From: Cladobotryum mycophilum | Lineage: Eukaryota > Ascomycota > Sordariomycetes > Hypocreales > Hypocreaceae | Length of the DNA stretch: 64,000 nt | Reading direction: 5' to 3' | Assembly: GCA_036429605.1 (NCBI GenBank) | Contig: JAVFKD010000015.1 | Span: 1,759,421 to 1,823,420 of the forward strand | Shown here: in pieces, positions 1 through 12,054 of the stretch | How the letters are laid out: each line of letters opens with the position of its first letter | Position numbering within the stretch: the stretch's first letter is position 1 | Program-made: the position numbers and the translations under genes | Notes under the pieces: generated by a model | Seen by the model: only the letters and a program-made list of their open reading frames with translations | Databases searched by the model: none | Told to the model about the DNA's origin: nothing

Positions 1-464
1 AACAAGGCTTGGAAGACGGCTGTAGAACGAAAAGAAACGACACATGTGTTTTGTACATATACCCTAAGGGCCAATTCCTCCCAATTACATCAGACATAGT
101 ACCGAGGGGGTCCATTGCCCCCCCTCCCGAAGCGATACCAAAATACCAGCTCTGGTTATTCATCCAGTTATCATATCCTATCCCGTTTCGCAGTTTCTTC
201 ATAGAATCGACCGACCCTCGTCTCCCTCTCGCAATGTATAGCATCCAGTTTCTGATCATCATCATCGAGCATGTTAATACACGGATCCCATAGGACCTCT
301 TCTTTCATGAACCACATTATTCCTTCACCATCCCATCAAATCCCCAAGGCAGACCCAGAAACGCCAAAAGTCCTTCTGAACCCCAAATCAAGGGGGACAA
401 AGGTCTGAGTGTGTAGCCATCGAGTAGAAAGAGAGAGAAAAAGGATAGTGCTCTTATTCGAATC
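1..464. other. Left-edge intergenic sequence
   Basis: I see no supportable coding exon here. The stretch lies downstream of the small candidate gene on the minus strand and may hold its 3' UTR. Open frames are short, on both strands, and have no recognisable protein features. Confidence 0.5.
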
Positions 465-692
465 TTATCGCATGGTGCCCAGGAAGCCCGTGTAGGTCGG
501 GCTAGGACGAGAATCGCACCTGGGCCTGGTTGAAAAGTCTCCCCTCGGTCGAACGGGAGACTCCTGCTCAGGGCTGCCCGCTTGCTGGGAGTGAAAGTAT
601 TGAGTCGGGGACCAGGACCACCAGTGATCTTGCTTTGCGGGGCCCTTGCCCTTGATCTCCATGGGAGCTGCTGTAGTTCGTGGAGCGTCCAT
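465..692 (-). CDS. Possible small hypothetical protein, 75 aa
   Basis: This is a single-exon frame starting at the ATG at 692 and ending at TAA at 465. The predicted protein is hydrophilic and rich in Pro, Ser and Arg, with a Trp-rich core (DHWWSWSPTQYF, about residues 20-31) and an internal Met at residue 11 as an alternative start. A pyrimidine tract sits just upstream on the coding strand (complement of the GA repeat at 710-727), as is common in ascomycete leaders. I recognise no domain and assign no function. A longer overlapping frame on the same strand (568-939) is rich in low-complexity Leu/Ser and less convincing. Support is codon-level plausibility only. Confidence 0.4.
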   Translation of the reverse strand: MDAPRTTAAPMEIKGKGPAKQDHWWSWSPTQYFHSQQAGSPEQESPVRPRGDFSTRPRCDSRPSPTYTGFLGTMR

Positions 693-1650
693 TATCAAAT
701 AGTGTGATGGAGAGAGAGAGAGAGAGAAGTTGCAAGGGTTCTCGGAGTATTATAGTTGATGGTGAGAGGAGAAGAAATGAAGAAGCAGACCAATTGGTTT
801 TTGAAGAATATTCGAGTACAATGGGTGATGGCTTGAGGACAAGTAGAATTGTTGCAAGATGAGAGTTTAAGAGTGGCGGGAGGGCGACTTCAAATGATCT
901 GGAGGGGTCGACATGTCTCACAACCTCCTCTTCATCCATTCGTGCCCTCCATTCTTATAAGTCGTCGTCGTAACCCTACCGCCTCCAAGTCTCCATCGGG
1001 CTGCCCTTCCAACTCCATCTCTCCCCCGCACGAATGGAATGTCACCAGCGTGTCAACCGAACCCCAAGCCACCACGCAATAGCGTTTGCTTCTCGCCACA
1101 TTCCCTCCCCCAACGAATGGCCCACGTCACATTGATCTAAACTTAGGCTCCCCCAATTCCAATTTCACAAAAAAGCCATTGGCTGACGTGCCCTTCCCTT
1201 CCCCGCAATCGGCAATGCCCAGTCGATGATGATCTCACAGTGGGATCATGTGCCGAGATAGGAAGCATGACTGGCACATCGACCCGCTTCGGTGGGCGCA
1301 CGGAGATCTTGGCTCAGGTGTCAATTGAGGGAATATGTGCCAATAATCGGCTGGGTAAATACGCTTATCTTGGAATCTTGAATCTTTCATAAGCTGTGCC
1401 TTACGTCTTTGGCCTAGGCTTCACTTAATCGCTCATTTTAGGGGTCCGTTTGGTGAGACAAAGCGTCTTTTAAGCACAACATATTTGGAAGGAGGTTTGT
1501 CTCCATTCTATGTCTATCAAGGTCGAGATGCTCATTCTCTATGTCAACATGATGCCCCGACTCCATTGTTTGACCGATTCCCATCATTAATTCCACAAAT
1601 CGACTCCATTTTATGTCAGGCATCAATATCCATGTATGATTTCCAACCAC
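693..1650. other. Intergenic between the small candidate gene and MMS19
   Basis: The stretch opens with a GA dinucleotide run at 710-727 that probably forms the pyrimidine-rich leader of the minus-strand gene to the left. The remainder has no supportable exon. Its right end carries the 3' UTR of MMS19. Confidence 0.5.
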
Positions 1651-4600
1651 TCATTTTTCCTCTTCCCACGCTGCACGGCCCGTTCTCGCTATCCGGCGTA
1701 GCTCTCGTACTGGATGTCCACAAGCAAGCGCAAGTTCTTTTCTCACCAGCGGCGAAAACGACAGCACGTGCCTTGATTCGAACATTGATGGCAATGCCGC
1801 GATGATCTCTAATGAGAGTCTTCCGCATCCGGCCTCCACATCAGGGTGGGCAATAGTAGGCAGATAGTCCTTGGGCATCCAGTCGGGTTTCTGCACTTTT
1901 GAGCTGTTCCTTCTTGAGACGCAGCTAATGCAAATATTGACGAGGCTCCTTAGATGATCTTTTGCGGTATCAGCCGAATCTGCGAGTATACTCTTCACTA
2001 CTCCCAGCGCCGCTAAAGTCTCAGAGCCAATGCCAAGGCTCTGCGCTACTGAAATAGCGATTCGCAAAATTTGGTTGCTGTCTTCTTCATAGACAGAGAA
2101 GGGAAGATGCTTGACCATTAACAGAACGCCAATGCTGAAATTGGTCTTAACCAGAGGATCCTGATTCTCAGCCCCTACTGCATTTGGGATCATGGGCTTA
2201 ACGAGCTCCATGTATGCCCTTTGCATCCAGAGTGGCCTGACAGTAGCGAAATTCTCCTTTGTTAGGACTGGCTGGGGAGCTACAATCATCTCCAGTCGTC
2301 GGGCGAGATGGTGGCCGATGGCTGTATCATTTGGTGCTTCGCGTAGTGTCTGAAGCAAACCTTCGGCCTGCTTTCCACTATACCTCCGTAGAAACCCACT
2401 AGTAATCGCGTAGACCGACGATATCTGCTCCAAATGACGAGAAAGTTGCTGGGTGTCGGATGAGGCTCTAGCACTCTCTAGAGATTTCGCCAATTGCTGA
2501 TTTAGTACCGTCATTAACGGTACAGACGTCTCAATCTTGTACTTATTAGCGAGTATAGTCAATATCGACCTTGCCACTGGTCTGGTGACGGAATCTTCCG
2601 TATTATGAAGACCCAGAGTTCCGTTGACCAAGATTTCCTGTGCTAAGCCACCTCCAAACTTTGAACCTCAGTCAGCACAATCAATTCGATGGGTGGGAGA
2701 AAAACATACCAAGCTTGCGACGCCTGACGGTCTCAAGGTCTCCAGGAAACCCAAGGCAAGCACATTTACTCTTTCTTCAACCAACCAACTCCATGACGAT
2801 CCATTCTCGACGATAATCTGCTCCAAGCTAGAGGTGATTTTCTCCTCGGAAACCTCGGTTGGTATAGATGCTGCTTCATCTTGGAACAAATTGACAAACT
2901 TCTCATTGATCTGCAAGGAAGATTGTTGAGATTCGCTCATCTGTTGTACATTAAAGCTAGCCAAGCCCGAAAGAAGGTGCAAATACTGGGACTCTGATGA
3001 CTTATTTGCCCCCGTAAAGGCATCGCTGAGGCGAAGAGCCGACTTTCCTGTGCGTGGATGCGCATCAACCGTAGCCACTGCTCGACGGTAGAAAATTCGA
3101 ATCATAAACCACGTAATAAGCAAGAAGTCGTTTCGAAGCTCCGAAATCGTCAACTCTGCAATAGGTGACGGGTCGTTGTTGTCGCTAGATTCGTCAATCG
3201 AGCGAAGGATTGGGTATTTCGCAACTATTCGCAGCCAAGAGCCATCATCGAATGCTGGGTCTTTTTCCAAATCATTTTTTAGAATGGCGTCATTAAAGTA
3301 CCTGATAGCGGATTGAATACTGGCTATTAAGGCACACCAGACTTTCGGGTCCGTCCTGAGATCTATCACCGCAACGAGCTCCTTGGCCAGCAAACTGACA
3401 AGAGACACAAAATGTTGCAGTCCATCCGCTAAGTTTTGTGAAAGCTCTGAGCATCCAACATATGAAAGTAGAGGGCCTATTTTCTGGATAGTCTCCGCTG
3501 ATTGGTCAGCGTGAAGAGGGAGTCTGGCATCGCGGATGTGAGTAGCCGCCTGCTGAACTAAAGGCTCAAAGCCTGCGGGATACGCCAGCACTGCTCGCCT
3601 TAGTGCTCTTGTAGACTCATTCACGAGATCGTCTAGTTTCTCTTCGCCAGTGAATGAGTTTAGAACGACTGTAAACAGTTTCTGACAAATATCCGAACAG
3701 GAACTTGCTGATAGCAGCAGAGTCCCGTTTTGTTCCTCGGGGCGTCGATTTTGGTGCGGTATTACCACAGGCTGGGGTACCAAAGCGCCGACGGCTTTGA
3801 CAGCCTCAGTCGCAAGTTTAGCCTCCTCGTCGGTTGCCCCCGTTTTGTTCGCAAGGTCGAGCATGGGCTTGAAAATAACAACATCAAGGTCCCCAAAAGA
3901 GGTGTTACTAGTGGCAAGGGCACGCTTTTCTTCCTCAGACATGTCCTTACTCGCAAAAAGAATGCGGGTTTCGAAGAGGGCAAGGAGTATCCTCAGTAAC
4001 TCTTGAGCATGCGTTGAGGAACTTTGACGTCGAATGCAATCTGTGATTTGCACAATGATGGGCGGCGCCATGGTGGTGAATGCATCTAGACTTGCACTGG
4101 ATACACTGATGAGAATCCGGCCGACCGGGGCGGCGTAAGTAGGGTTCGACAGGTCGGAAGAGCAATCATTGACGATGTCGAAAATGTAACGACTCAATTG
4201 GTCTCCCTTCAACTTGGTCGCAAGCGTTTTCAGCACCTCGAGAGTCGCCCACATGGTATCTTCGACCTCCCCATTTCGCACCTCATATTTGAGGCAGCGC
4301 CATATCCTTTCGATGTATGGAGAAATACTAGCGTCATCGTACTCTTCGATACACGCTCTGATGGTTTTTAGAACATCAACCTTGACATTGACCGTAACGC
4401 CATCTCCTTGATCCAGCTTTCCTATTAAAAATGGGAATGCATTTTTTGCAAGAGAGTCGGTAGATGAAAAGCATTTCCGTAGCTGTTGCTTCAGTTCTTC
4501 GGGAGTGATTCCACTTTGTGACATGCGAGGTAGAGTAATCGGGTAGTATGCCTTGAATGCATTGAAGACTTGGTCAATAATTTCTTCGGATGCCGATGGC

Positions 4601-5446
4601 CCGTATCGTTGAAGGAATTCTTTTAGTATGTCAAACCAAACCATTAAAGAGTCGGGATCTCTTTCGCTCTGGCAAAGGTCCAGGAGGCTGATCATATAAC
4701 CGGCATTTGTAGCATCTCGTAGTTTCAGATCAGCTACAACAGCATCATCTGTGATGAGTGATCGTAATAACTTGTACACTTCAAGGCGAGTTTTTACAGT
4801 CTGTCGTGGAAAGTCGTCCTTTAAGGCGCATACCTTCTGGATGATGTCGTATCCGCTCTGTGGTTGAAACGATTTCATAGCGACAATTCGAGACAGAGCT
4901 GTTGCCGAGGCCATGATGCCCGCTTTGTGATCAATGTCAAACATGGCACTGAAAAATGTGACCAGCAGCTTGACTATTAATTCCATGGTTAGATATATCT
5001 GCTTTGAGTAGGGTTATACGCATGGAAATAGCGTACTCTGGCTTGGCTTCAAGATGTCTTGACTCAAAAAGTCCAATGTGCGTGATAGGAATTCCAAAGC
5101 TAAACAAATTAGTAATGTTGCAAAACAAAGTCCTTGGTGAGAGCGAGTTGAGCTCTAACCTTTTGCTCTGGATGTCCAATCTGGAGTTTCTTGCGTATCC
5201 GTCGGGTCATCACTGCCCCCTGGCATCCATGGCTGTACGGCTTCGACCCAGCGAGCAACTGGTTGAGTGTTTGCGGGAGCGGTTTGGAATACTTTAAGAT
5301 GGTTAGAGAACCTGCTGCCAATGATATGGTTGAGCTGAGGGCGCTTTGGAGAACGAACCTCTGGCAGTCTTTTGAGCAATCTCGGTCAACCTGGTCTCAT
5401 CATCCTCCACCACAAAGTCCAACGCCAACTGCCGGAAATCGGCCAT
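1651..5446 (-). CDS. mms19: MMS19 nucleotide excision repair / cytosolic Fe-S assembly protein
   Basis: HEAT-repeat adaptor of the cytosolic iron-sulfur targeting complex; it delivers Fe-S clusters to DNA repair and replication proteins (XPD helicase, polymerases) and is linked to TFIIH. The model joins five exons: 5446-5359, 5258-5160, 5099-5037, 4973-2710 and 2637-1651, all with GT-AG introns. They sum to 3501 nt, giving 1166 aa with no frame break. The N-terminus (MADFRQLALDFVVEDD), the segment ARWVEAVQPWMPG and the all-helical body match the MMS19 N-terminal region. The long fourth exon carries HEAT-like repeats, and the end (GHPVRELRRIARTGRAAW) is the conserved C-terminal HEAT segment. 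Length is slightly above animal and yeast homologues (about 1030 aa), as I would expect for filamentous fungi. Start chosen because it opens the conserved N-terminus. Neighbours are unrelated. Confidence 0.92.
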
Positions 5447-6998
5447 GACTTTTGCCCAGTTTCAACCTGTTCTATCCCTACAGCAAGCAAATTCCAAGCT
5501 AAGCGGTTCTTCAGTGATATAAGAGGTCGTACTCGGCTCAGATAGTTAAGGCGATAATATTCTAGTGATATCTCGCGTCCTTGATAGGTAATTCGCAGAT
5601 TGTATGAGCACACGTGGGGTGATGAGTGAGAGCGCGGGGTAGTGACTTGGAGAACTGAGTCTTTTCCTCAGCACGAGGAGGGATCGAATATCAGAAAGAT
5701 TTCGACGAGCAGAGTCTTCCGTATCAGTGAGACTCTTTTCCTATACAAGGGGTATCAATGACTTCATCCGCGGTATAGTAAAGGAGAGTGTTGGTGAGAG
5801 AAAATGCGATAAAGATTCATCAGCTTCTCGACGATGGTGGGGTTCATTCAAATCGATATGATGCCCCACTTTTTTGCGATGACGGAAGACACTCTCCCAG
5901 GGTATCTTTTCTTGTAAGGGCTCATACAAAGTGATGAATATGAAAATACCTCTTCAAGTCATAAATTTACTCACGTTGACTCTGGAATAATTAGTAGATA
6001 TATTAATTCTAGTTATATATGAGTTCATTCACATTAACAGAGAAAAGCAGGAGAAGCAAAGCATTCATTCTCAATGTACTGACCAACAGCAAGGACAGTC
6101 AAACATTTCATCCCCCCTTACGGAGAGAACCACGGTGTATTTTACTCAACAAAATACTCTTACTTTCATGCTCAATGATCCTTTGGTTTAAAATGAAAAC
6201 CCTGAGCCCGTTTTCTCCCAGCAGTTTACATTTATCCGTTTCATGGGTGACAGCCATCTACCAGGTTTTGGCGTGGGCTTTGGTGTGTATGGCGGAGCAT
6301 AAGTCTGCTGATATGTATCAAACACCAGGAGAGCATTTAGGGGTGTGTGGACTAAACAGGGAAAGCAGGAATCGCTTTCTGCGAATGGATAAATAATCAA
6401 GGTGACAGTCATATTCTTTACAGAACAACGCTGTGTGGAAATGGCGACTTGTTCATTGACAAGTTTAAACACCTGGTAAGGAAGTGTTATAACCTCAAGT
6501 CCTGTGTATTAAAACAAAGTTCTATAGAGCTTCAGAGTCGAAACTAGGTATTTCCATAACTACCTCGGGCTGATAAGAGAGGAATAGAAATTTCTATTTA
6601 TTTATTAAGGGACATGCTCTCTCATTTACACATTCGATCAGTAACTGTACCTGAGGGTTTGATTTTCACCATGGTAGCTAATTGAGCTTCCTCTCTGATA
6701 TATAAATCATTATATGATCTTAACATTTACAATATCACTAAAAGTTCAATCCAATTTTATCATCTTCTCAGATCCTATTAAATTTACCGACTTCCTTCCA
6801 TTCAAGCAGTTGTCTTGTAAACCAACTTTGATTCCATGGTTATCTATATAGGGTAAACCAAAGCCACATCTACACGATCACTTGGCTCATGGCGGGGCAA
6901 AAAACACTCGATGATTTTAATCTCCATGGATTTTCATGCCTCAATCCTCACGGTCTCGAACCAATTGAGCCTCCATACAACGATATAGCGGCTTTCAA
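5447..6998. other. Divergent intergenic region, MMS19 / ATP11
   Basis: This 1.55-kb stretch lies between two divergently transcribed genes and must hold both promoters. It is AT-rich, especially 5930-6900, with no exon I can support. No clear TATA box or regulatory repeat stands out. Confidence 0.55.
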
Positions 6999-8035
6999 AT
7001 GGCTTCCATTCGCTTAACAGCCCTGCGATGCCTGGCGCGTAGTCCAGCGCGCTTTGATCCTCAAAGAATCGCCCATCAGCGTCGCTGGGCTCAAGTTCTC
7101 GATGCTCGCTTCCTCGCCACCACCACCACCACTACACAACCCCCCAAGCTGTCCTCGACAAGTACCGGGAGAAGCTCAACCAAAAGGCCGCTCAGGAGGG
7201 GCTCTCTAGCATCGAAGACCTCAAGACCGCATACGCAGACAAGATAAAAGAGCAGCGCAAGAAGGACGCCATCGAGACGCCCTCACTCAAGGCCAAGCCG
7301 GGGCAGACATCGATTCCCCAAACAGACGGCACACCGATATCGCAGCCCAATGGCGAATCTCCAACTCCAACATCATCAGAAGCCAAGCCATCGCCTACAC
7401 CCTCGGCGTCTCCATCATCCCCCAAGTCCAGCGGCGGCAAACCCGCCATCAAGCCTCTAGCCGACATCCTCGACCTCGAAAAAGTCGCCGACCTTCCCGA
7501 GAAGGAACTCACAGCCATATGGCGCCTCCGACACGCCTCGTCCCCCCAGACGCTCTGCGCCGTCATCCCCGCCTCGACATACAAGATCATGGAGGAGCTC
7601 GCCCGCACCGCCCCGCACTTTGTCCTGCCCGTCCCCCACGAGGAGCAAGGCGCGGAGATGCACTTTCTGCAGTGGACATTCGACCGGACATCCAAGACCA
7701 GCACGGTCCTGTTCACGCAGCTGGCAGAGTTCAAGAACCGAGGCGAATTCGCGCAGCCGCACACGACTATCACGCACCACCTAGACCTCATCGACGACAA
7801 GGGACTGGTGCTCATGCAGGGACAGGTCATGGACGGGAGGGGCGTAGAGCCAGAGCACGCCAGGTGGCTGGTCCTGTGCCTGCAGAGATTCTACGGAGGC
7901 TGGGAGGGCAGCGACTTGGATGGGCAGAGGAAGGAGAGGGCGGAGGAGAGGAAGAGGCTGCTGGAGTGGTTTACTCAGGGCGATCCGAGGTTTAGCGTCG
8001 AGAAGCTGATTGAGGAGGCCGAGAGAATGGGATGA
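6999..8035 (+). CDS. atp11: ATP11, mitochondrial F1-ATPase assembly factor (one-base frame break)
   Basis: Mitochondrial chaperone that binds the F1 beta subunit during ATP synthase assembly. The N-terminus (MASIRLTALRCLARSPARFD) is Arg-rich and acid-poor, a typical matrix presequence. After a Ser/Pro-rich linker, the ATP11 domain runs to the end: ADILDLEKVADLP, TAIWRLRH, FVLPVPHEEQGAEMHFLQW, VLFTQLAEFKNRGEFAQPH, then a conserved C-terminus (WLVLCLQRFYGG). The frame shifts by one between the presequence and VLDKYREKLNQKA. The simplest site is the C6 run at 7140-7145; with a seventh C the protein is about 345 aa, normal for fungi. A poor-consensus 68-nt intron (7095-7162) is a second way to join the frames, but it would delete the FLATT segment I expect in homologues. 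Convergent with the CoA ligase; the stops are about 240 bp apart. Confidence 0.88.
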
Positions 8036-8277
8036 GCTACATGATACCAGGGAAGACTCCCGAATTACGACGTTTTAGGAGGTGGGCGAAAAAAAAAGCA
8101 CTGGTCTCTTGACATTGAGATGTTCTAGGGGCTTGAGATATAAATGAATTGGGCATATACAGATGACCAGATAAACCATGTAGAATAACGCTCTATTATG
8201 TATACTACCAAATGTACAATCAAGAAAAAAATGGCGGCCGTTAAAAAAAAAAACACAAATAAATAAAACAAAAATTC

Positions 8278-10264
8278 TTACAACTTAGCCCTGGGCGCCT
8301 CCTCCTCAGCCTTGACCTGATCACGCAGCACCCTCCTCAGGATCTTACCGGCCTGCGACTTAGGAATGTCCTTGACGAACCGCACGCCGCCGCGAAGCTT
8401 CTTGGGCGGGGCGACCTTGCCGTTGAGCCACTGGATGATCTCCTTGGCTTTCTCGTCCGACTCCTCGACGCCGGGCTTGAGAACGATGTAAGCGCGGGGG
8501 ATCTCGGTGTGCTGCTCCTTGTCCCAGACGCCGATGACGCAGACGTCGGCGACGTCCTCGCGGCCGATGATCTTGGCTTCGAGTTCTGCTGGTGGGACTT
8601 GGAAACCCTCTACAGAAAAAGGACAGGTTAGTGAACTGTCATGGCAAGGATGACAAAAAAAGAAGAAAAGAAGAAGGAAAAGGGGGAAGGGAGAAGTAGA
8701 CTCACTGTACTTGATAAGCTCCTTCTTACGATCAGTAATGTAGAAGAACCCCTTGGGGCAAATGTAAAACACATCACCCGTTCTGTACCACCCATCCTCG
8801 GTAAAGGTCTCCGAGTTGAGGTCCGGCCTCTTCCAGTACCCAGAGAAGATATTGGGTCCCTTCAGGAGAAGCTCACCGGCCTCGCCAGTCTTCAGCTCCT
8901 TGCCCTCCTCGTCCACGATCTTGGCCTCCATGTTGGGGAGCAGCTTGCCGACGGAGCCCTGCAGCTTCCAGAACTCGTCCGCCAGCTGTATGGTGGCCGC
9001 GGGGAGGTCTCGGAGAGGCCGTAGGCCTGCTTGACGCCGATCCTCAGGCGCTCCCACACGGCGGTCACGAGCTCCTTGCTGAGCGGGGCGGCGCCCGAGT
9101 TGATCCACCGGAGGGACGAGAGGTCGTACTTGTCGACGATGGGGTGCTTGCCGAGAGCGAGGACGATCGGGGGAGGGATGTACAGGAAGGTGATTTTGTG
9201 GTCCTGGATGGCCTTGCAGGCTTTCTCGATCTCAAACTTGGCCATCATGATGAGTCTGGCACCAGTATGCAAGGTGGAATGGAGAACAGGACCCAGACCC
9301 TATGTAGTTGCTGTTAGCCACTACCTATGTAACGGAATTCAAATCAATCTTGGGCTTACGTAGATGTGGAAGAGTGGCAGGACACCCAAATGAGTATCTC
9401 TATCCCAGCTCATAGTCTGAATGTCAAAGTCCTTGGACTGGACCGCATTGGCAATCATATTGTAGTGGTTCAGCATGACACCCTTTGGCATACCAGTCGT
9501 TCCCTAGATAGGTACACAGCACAACATTAGTTAGCCGTCCTCCAAAAATCAGCACAATGCTCATGGAATTTCTGTTCTCTTACCGAGCTGTAGACGAGGT
9601 ACGCAAGATCCGTCTTGGGATCAATCAAAGCCCTCTTGGGCTGCAGCCACGCATCCTTGGCATTAATCTGCGTCCAGTGCCTGTGCACGCCCGTCTCGTC
9701 CCTCCCGTCGCCCAAGAGGATCACCCTATCCACCGGTATGCCCGCCAGCTCGGCGGCCTTGACGGCGGCCGGGAGGAAAGGCTTCTGGGTCAGGAGCACT
9801 TTCGCCTCGGAGTCCTTGAGCTGGCGGGCGAGCTCCTCGACGGTGTAGGTGGGGTTCGCGGGGCTGGCGATGCCGCCGGCCCAGTGGACGCCCAGGTTGA
9901 GCACGGGGATGTCGATGTTGTTGGGGGTGTAGAAGCCGACGGTGTCGCCCTTGTTCCACTTGAAGACGTGGCGGAGGCCCTTGCCGAATTCTGTGGCTAG
10001 TTCCCTGATGGCAGCGAAGTTGTAGGATCGGCCGGTCTCCGAATCGATGAGGATGGCTGCGAGACACACGCACACACACGCAAATGTCAGTTACGAGATT
10101 CATGGGGGGGGGGGAACCAAACGAAAATATGAAAAGCGAATAGGAATAGGGAACCGGAGAGGCTTACCATGGTCCTCGGGGAACTGTCGGGGTGTCTCCA
10201 TGTAAAAGGACCAAAGGTCAACGACCGGGACCTGGATATCGACATGATTCGACTTGACCGGCAT
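8278..10264 (-). CDS. 4-coumarate-CoA ligase-like peroxisomal acyl-CoA synthetase (one-base frame break)
   Basis: ANL-superfamily enzyme that adenylates a carboxylic acid and transfers it to CoA. Five exons: 10264-10168, 10056-9584, 9503-9360, 9299-8706 and 8609-8278, about 546 aa. Visible motifs are the P-loop SSGTTGMPKGV (about residue 189, across intron 2), YGLSETSP (about 331-338), GWYRTGDVF, TDRKKELIKY and KGFQVPPAELE, plus the C-terminal catalytic Lys context PKSQAGKILRR. The last three residues are AKL, a PTS1 peroxisomal signal. The frame breaks in exon 4 right after YGLSETSP, at the G4 run 9001-9004 on the plus strand; one more base restores AATIQLADEFW and lets all exon phases agree. 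Substrate is not predictable: plant-type 4CL, medium-chain fatty acid or a secondary-metabolite acid are all possible. Confidence 0.87.
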
Positions 10265-10455
10265 GATTGCTATGAGACTGAAGATTTGATTCCTTCCAAT
10301 TATCTGATGTACAATGGACCCTCGAATTAAAAGAAAAAGATGTTGATCTCTGGCCTTTTTTTTTGGGCTGGGAAACGTAAGATGGTTTGCTAGGTAAGTA
10401 AGTGATACGAAACAGCAAGATTGCGCAATGCCGAGAACCAACGGGGACACTAAAG

Positions 10456-10488
<33 letters not shown>

Positions 10489-12054
10489 CCAGATGCGGCA
10501 AGGCAAGGCAAGTAAGCAAAGAAAAAATTAAGACGTGCTACTTGTACCAAACACGGCAACAACTGGACTGGAGCTGGAGCTGGAGGAAGAGTTCAGGTCT
10601 TGGCGATCGAGGCGCGTTCTGGTCTACTCATTATGGTAGCTTTAAATATAGAGCAAATCCTCTCCCCACCCCCTCTACTATTTCAGCCTTACCCCGGCTC
10701 GGCCTTTGGTACTACAAATGGGTCCAGAGTATTAGATACTAGAAGCAATGGGGCCAAACAAGGCAAACATCCATGTCTCGGCAATCCACCCACCATGTCC
10801 AACCAAGTATCTTACCTGCTCGTAGAAACAAAACAAAAAAAACAATAAAACGACCCGCTTCCTCCCCCGACGACCGAAGCCCTCCAATCTCGTCATCGCG
10901 TTTCCGAGGTACCAAGCTCAATGATTCCACAAAAAAAAGCCAAAAAAGGTCCCGTCTCATTCGAATCAAGGTTTGTTTCTCACCCACCTGAGTCGGTCAT
11001 AGAAACCACCCCCTGAGCCTTTTTTTTTCCCTCTTCCTTCCAGTTTCAGTGGGGTCTTTGAGGCTAAAGCCGAGGTGATGCAAAACGTTTGTCTTTGTGG
11101 GGCTGAACCAGGTCTCAAGCCACGCGCTTCGGAACAGGTTGGAGGGGGGAAAGGGTCTGAGAATCAAGGCCTTGGCCTGAAATGGAGAAGGCTTGGAATG
11201 GGATCCGTTGCTAAGAAGCAAGCCTTTTTCATGTCTCCACATGGTGGAATGCGGGGATTACACACAAAGACAAGGCCATTAATAATCGTGATGACTTTGT
11301 TTCCCCTTCCCCTGGAGGAGAGATGTGAAGATGGATGAGATGGATGATGATTCAACTCGTTGTTCAGGCATTGATTATTATATATGTCATCAAGATCAAT
11401 TTCTATTCATCTCATCACTGTAAATATCTTCGATACTATGAGCGAACTCGGAAGTCCACCCTCACCAAATCATCCACGGGCCTTGCAACAGCTCCATGGC
11501 AAAGTGTTCCGGTGGGCCAGATCCCAACCCTTGCAAGCGGTGTGGAAGTGTTCGGCACGCGGAACCGGTGTTTGTTCCTCAATTCCGTCCCAGCAGCCAA
11601 ACAATTAGAAGCCCTGAGGAACAAGACCGGATGCAGGCCTGTCGTATCTTCCTCAATCAAGGCACAACAAGGTAGTAATTTGGAATTGTCTCACCGATTT
11701 CGCCAAAGGAAAACGTGACGTCTCAGGGGTGCGGAATGTACTTACAGAGCACAGCAGTACTCCGTATACACTCGGCATCCTCCGTAGATTGATAATACCG
11801 AAGTCATACTTAATCATCCTGTCCATATTAATCTAGCCGCGGTGATGATATCCCCCCACAGAACACACGGCATAAGCACGTAACGCCCGTCTACCAATAT
11901 ACTGATATATCTCCAACTATAGTCAAGCATTACATACAATTCCATCTATGAAATCTAAAACATCACCAAACTGCAATCAAACTAAACCCCTAATTTACAC
12001 ATGCCCCCCCCACATATACCGAGGGACGGAGTCGCCACGGTATCCACACATCAT
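10265..12054. other. Intergenic, upstream of the CoA ligase
   Basis: This 1.8-kb stretch holds the CoA ligase promoter, the TA repeat at 10458-10486, and the 3' UTR of the steryl ester hydrolase at the right end. Open frames here have no domain-like content and overlap on both strands, so I call no gene. Confidence 0.5.
10458..10486. repeat. (TA)n microsatellite
   Basis: An uninterrupted TA repeat of about 14 units, some 195-220 bp upstream of the CoA ligase start codon. It lies within the likely promoter or 5' UTR and could vary in length between isolates. Confidence 0.95.

Noticed and set aside
7192..7830. Antisense frame of 212 codons over ATP11
   Set aside because: It is a GC-rich shadow of the ATP11 coding sequence.
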